The notes below the pieces were generated by a model, which searched no databases, was not told where the DNA came from, and saw only the letters and a program-made list of their open reading frames with translations. From positions 2,183,001 through 2,247,000 of the forward strand of contig PYIU01000011.1 of assembly GCA_003415625.1 (NCBI GenBank): a DNA stretch of 64,000 nt, in the 5' to 3' direction. The position numbers and the translations under genes were made by a program. Numbering within the stretch: position 1 is the first letter of the stretch; each line of letters opens with the position of its first letter. The stretch is from Aquanectria penicillioides. Lineage: Eukaryota > Ascomycota > Sordariomycetes > Hypocreales > Nectriaceae. Shown here one piece after another: positions 60,123-64,000 of this stretch.

Positions 60123-60782
60123 TTTGTGACACTTTTAGACCAAGGGATAAGGCTATATGATGTACCACACTCTTAATCGGACGACTTCAATCAGGCTATC
60201 ATCGGAGTCATTGGCACCACTTGGCTTAAAACCAAAAACCCATTTCTAACCAAACTCGCATCTCAACTGTCGCAAAAACCAGTGGCATAAAGATTGCACA
60301 CCCGAGTCAACGGTGGCGTAGCAACCGATCCCTGTCGCAAGTAGCATCCCAGTTCCGTTCCGGTTCCGATTCCTAAACCCTTCCGCCGCCCCGCTCCCTG
60401 ATACGAACAATCAAGCACCAAATCAGGCCAATCATTCTGGCACTGCACATTTGTACTCTGTAATTAGAATTCAGGTTCCCGATGGAAAATCGCACAGATG
60501 ACTCCAAGAGCGAAAGCGTGACGACGCAGGCAGCAAAGATGGATCGAGCGGTTATTCGTAGCAATTAGCTTCAGGAAACTCGGCCCCGAGATCTCAAGCG
60601 CTCCGGAGTCGCATCCAATTCCGGGTTGCGTCCGATTGTCATTGATTCGCGGTCGGCTCCGGCTTGGTCTAGATAGGGCATTCTAGTCAATTACATTAAC
60701 TGGGCCATTTTTATTCATGGTAGCTTTATGTTGCGGTGATATCAAGATATTCACTCAACTAATTTGACAGAAATTCGCCAAA
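60123..60782. promoter_or_regulatory. divergent promoter of the two dienelactone hydrolase genes
   Basis: A 660 bp shared spacer. It holds four TTCCG boxes (60353-60357, 60358-60362, 60364-60368, 60381-60385), that is CGGAA on the minus strand, the same pentamer that recurs in the gentisate cluster. Other CGG/CCG-rich stretches lie at 60,590-60,665. Confidence 0.45.
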
Positions 60783-62179
60783 ATGAATAGCAAATATGAG
60801 GTTCTCCCATTCCTCCCAGAAACCCGCCTTAAAGAATTTGCGCCAGGTCTGACAATCCTCCAGCCGCTCTCGAGACGGGGAGTTGGACCTGGTCTTATCG
60901 TTCTCGTGTCTGAAACTGGTGTAGCTGGTCCTTCAACATTGGCCATTGACAATGGCGTCCCATCGCCTCTGATGAAATGGGGCGAGGAGGGCTATACTGT
61001 CGTCGAGATTACCAAATCTGCACTAATGAAACCAGATGATGCCCTAAGATGGGCTTTGGAGGAACTAGAGACTTGCAAAACTACCCAACCTAAAGATGCG
61101 GTAGGTTTACTTGGTAGGCTAAACAATACGCTCTGAGACATTGAAAACATTTGTTAATGATGTGAGCAGCATATTCTCCAGAACTTTGGAACCTCGTGGC
61201 GCTAGGTCTTGAATCTTTCCCACAGATTGTAGGAGCATCAATTTATGGCAGCTTGGAGGGAAGCGAGTCAACTTTGGCAGTAGCCGCGCTTCCACAGGTC
61301 CACCATCTCGCTGGCAAATTATCTACGCTCCCATCCCGGACAAAGGATTTGACAGTGTACGAATACCCCACTGCCAAGTCATTTCTTTTTGCAAGTCCGT
61401 TCCAAAAACTATTTGAATATTCTCTGGAGTCGGTGTCACATTCTCGGAACCTTACTTTCTTCAAACCCCTTATGAATGGGCCGTACTTTGATCTGGAAGC
61501 CATCTGGGATGAACACACATATTACGAATTCGAAAACCGCTCTGTTGAGTGCACCATGGCTACCATGGTACAGGAGCCATATGTAAACCACATTACAACT
61601 GTATGTATCTCCCACTTATTATGGTCATCCTGACTGACGCTTACAATATTAGCTTACTGGCGGCATCGGGCGAGACAAGCTCACTGCATTCTATCGCGAT
61701 CATTTCATTTTTCAAAATCCAGAGGATACAGATACAGAGCTGATTAGTCGATCTGTTGGAATTGACAGGGTTATCGACGAGTTTATCTTCAAATGCACGC
61801 ACGACGCTCAGATTGACTGGCTGTGAGTTGCTTTACTTGTCTATGCGAGACACTTTAATTGACTTTTAACAGCCTCCCCGGTATCCCGGCCACTGGACGA
61901 AAGCTTGAAATTCCCTTGACTGCTGTGGTCAATATTCGTGGGGACAGGTTGTATCATGAGCACATTGCCTGGGATCAAACGACTGTGCTTTTCCAACTAG
62001 GCTTGATGCCAGAGTACTTGCCGTTCCCTTATCCGCGTGCTAATGGAGCAAATGGAACTTCTGCGAAGCAATTGGAATATCGTGTCCCAGGGACTGGATT
62101 GGATACAGCTGCAAAGCTGAGGGACAAGGATGCGCTAGAATCTAACCAAATGTTCGCGTTTAGCGTCCGTGAAGTATAG
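60783..62179 (+). CDS. dienelactone hydrolase-like protein with C-terminal SnoaL-like domain
   Basis: Four exons (60783-61113, 61170-61600, 61653-61822, 61873-62179) sum to 413 codons, giving 412 residues. The first ~240 residues form an alpha/beta-hydrolase-like domain of the carboxymethylenebutenolidase type, with segments AYSPELWNLVALGLES and SFLFASPFQKL. I do not see the canonical Cys motif, so catalytic competence is uncertain. The C-terminal ~160 residues (LTGGIGRDKLTAFYRDHFI, then ELISRSVGIDRVIDEFIF, and RLYHEHIAWDQTTVL) match SnoaL-like polyketide-cyclase-type folds, a fusion known in fungi. It may act on lactones or related ring-cleavage products (inference). It shares a promoter with the classical dienelactone hydrolase. 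Confidence 0.8.
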
Positions 62180-63059
62180 TTGGATAACTGACAGAGCTGG
62201 TATTTTATTTTAGCTAGGCCTATTAAGTATCAATGTCAAGATGTCTTGGTACTGGTTTCATCGATGAAGTCTAAAAATGCGTGAGCGATGTCAAACAGTC
62301 AATGATTAAATGGGTCGTACCATCTTTCTTTTTCAGGCTGTCTTCAGATCGAACCAATCGTCCCTCGAGTTGTATTGTCATGTGGTCGTGATAAACGGTA
62401 TCGGGGCACTCGGATGTGCAAGCCTAGTCTGCATGGTCCACTTCACGATAGCCGTCATTACGAATGCATCGCCGTTCCAATTTGTCGATACTAAGACGAA
62501 TTGCGGATTGCACTTATTGCCCGAAATATGAAAAGCATATGGTTGGTCCTTTGAACTGGTCGTAGAAACAGCCGATAATTATTCAAGTTTTTCTCCTGGC
62601 GTGGTAGAAGTCAGTTGTCCGCTTTTGCCCTGCTGCTATCAGATTATGCCCCACACCAAACAGGCAGCAGTGCATCATGAAAATCATCCAAAGCCTCAGC
62701 AAAAGTAGTCATTTGATGGTAGATGTCTTGGCGCCGATGTTGATTGATTCGCTGAAAATTGCCTGGTGACAACATGTCTAGCCTTAAATAAGCTGTTGAG
62801 AACGAATCATAGTAATGCACACGCAACTGTTTGATGAGTCAGCGGTTGTGAGGCTTATGATGTTGGTCCGGAAAAAAACAAACCTTCCTCCATTCCCAAC
62901 GTGATTCATCAGACGCGTCAGGCAAGCCATCGAAGTTGTCGGAATCCGAAACCACTCCCACATCTGCCATATGCTAGCTAATATCCAAACTCCCCTTTCT
63001 GTGTCACTTCCACGAGCTGCAAAACCCCCTTCTTTGGATAAGCATTGAACTTAGATATC
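62180..63059. other. intergenic spacer, no supported gene
   Basis: 880 bp between two genes on the plus strand. Short frames only (for example minus 62644-62826). It holds the promoter of the RNA exonuclease gene. Confidence 0.5.
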
Positions 63060-64000
63060 ATGACCGAGGCACTCCAGGTGGCGACGTCATTACAAGACCC
63101 GGAAGGCCTGTCACCCGGTGCTTCTTCTGAGGAGCCAAATCCGTCCATCCAGCCGTCTGAACTATACCTTCAGCGATTGCAAGGTCTAGTGCACTCCACC
63201 AGAAGACTTGAGTCCCGGGGGTATGTTTTCCGACAGCTATCCCAGTCTGAAGTAGAGAAAAAGGAACGATGCGGGAAGTGCCATCGGAGTGAGCTTCTTT
63301 CGTCCAACTTGAGTGTTTCCTTTAGTTTCTAAGCCGTCTAGGACTCGAAAGAAATGACAGAAAACGGCGAAACAGGACGGCAAAGAATAAGAGGCCCTCT
63401 GCACAGTCGTCAGAGCCTAATCCCGAACCCAGCAATGGCGTCAGCCTCCTAGTTGACGACATTACCAGTCCACTGGAGCAATTATCATTGAGGAATTCCA
63501 ATAAATCACAGGCGGAGTGCAGGTTCCACTCAGGAACTATTTCTAATCGAGTACGTTTTGTAACCCAGTGAAGTTTAGGGAAGATTGCGCTCACGAGATG
63601 CAGAAATGGACATGCTGCAACGGATCCACCTTATCTGCACCATGCAGCGAACAGGAGTTTCACGAAAAAGACTTGACAGCCGCGAGCCAGCTTAAAGATC
63701 TTTGGAGATTCTACCAAACGCCTCCGTCTAATAAAAAGAGTATCCGGACGGCGATTGTTCTCGACTGCGAAATGGGAGTTGCCGAGTCTGGAGAATCAGA
63801 ACTAATCCGGCTATCTGTCGTCGACTTCTTTACCTGCGAGGTGCTCGTCGACAGCCTAGTCTGGCCTGAGAACAAGATGAGCCATTTCAACACCAGATTC
63901 TCGGGTATAACCAGACAAGCAATGGTGGATGCCCGGAAGAAACGGACCTGCATATTCGGAAAGATGAACGCAAGGCGAGCAGTTTGGAAGTTTGCCAATC
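63060..64000 (+). CDS. RNA exonuclease, Rex3-like, cut by the window end
   Basis: Starts at ATG 63060; the frame is open a few codons upstream but without an ATG. The first exon ends in KCGKCHR, half of a zinc-binding site. An intron follows, then a basic linker rich in Arg and Lys (RNDRKRRN) and CRFH. A second intron runs to about 63,598, before WTCC. From about 63,730 comes the DEDDh exonuclease domain: IVLDCEMGVA (the first Asp and Glu), ELIRLSVVDF and SGITRQAMVDA. It runs past 64,000. Rex-type 3'-5' exonucleases trim structured RNAs such as MRP RNA and snRNAs in nucleus and cytosol. The exact exon limits in the linker are tentative. Confidence 0.8.

Overview
The window is nuclear DNA of a filamentous ascomycete (Pezizomycotina). 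Most genes are split by 45-106 nt introns with GTRAGT-type donors. Gene families are typically fungal: Zn2Cys6 and bZIP/DUF3425 regulators, a NACHT-WD40 NLR, a LaeA-like methyltransferase, subtilase and GH18 relics. Spacing is loose, with many divergent gene pairs. No prokaryotic signature, tRNA, rRNA or recognisable intact transposon was seen. Exon models below were built by hand from donor/acceptor sites, phase and family continuity; for most genes the exon lengths sum to a multiple of three.

Layout. 1-7,090: a gene running off the left edge; an AtuA-like (DUF1446) protein divergent from a bZIP/DUF3425 regulator; a Zn2Cys6 regulator. 8,321-21,393: a probable cell-death/allorecognition locus. 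It holds a 2,429-residue NLR (NACHT_N-like, PNP_UDP, NACHT, six WD40 repeats), a divergently transcribed DUF7580-like/subtilisin (S8) protein, and just downstream a 283-residue protein that resembles fungal gasdermins in size and in the position of its beta-rich segments. Such genes are known to be controlled by a neighbouring subtilase (Podospora het-Q1/het-Q2). 21,394-23,757 looks empty.

23,758-31,350: SnoaL-like protein, LaeA-like methyltransferase, short-chain reductase and Zn2Cys6 regulator, resembling a small tailoring set without a backbone enzyme. 32,486-33,754: secreted aspartic protease.

33,889-49,827: an aromatic catabolism cluster. It contains gentisate 1,2-dioxygenase, a broken fumarylacetoacetase-family hydrolase, a Zn2Cys6 regulator, an APC permease, a cytochrome b5/FMN 2-hydroxyacid dehydrogenase with one frameshift, a salicylate-hydroxylase-family FAD monooxygenase, a short-chain dehydrogenase and a ThDP-dependent 2-oxoacid decarboxylase-like enzyme. 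Together they suggest mandelate-type acid to 2-oxoacid to aldehyde, and hydroxybenzoate to gentisate to ring cleavage. The last hydrolytic step is inactivated here. Direct repeats of CGGAA recur in the spacers of this cluster and in the divergent promoter of the two dienelactone hydrolases at 59-62 kb.

52,500-54,450: remnant of the C-terminal half of a subgroup C GH18 chitinase. 55,601-58,046: Zn2Cys6 regulator. 59,223-62,179: two divergent dienelactone hydrolase-family genes. 63,060-end: a Rex3-type RNA exonuclease cut by the window edge.
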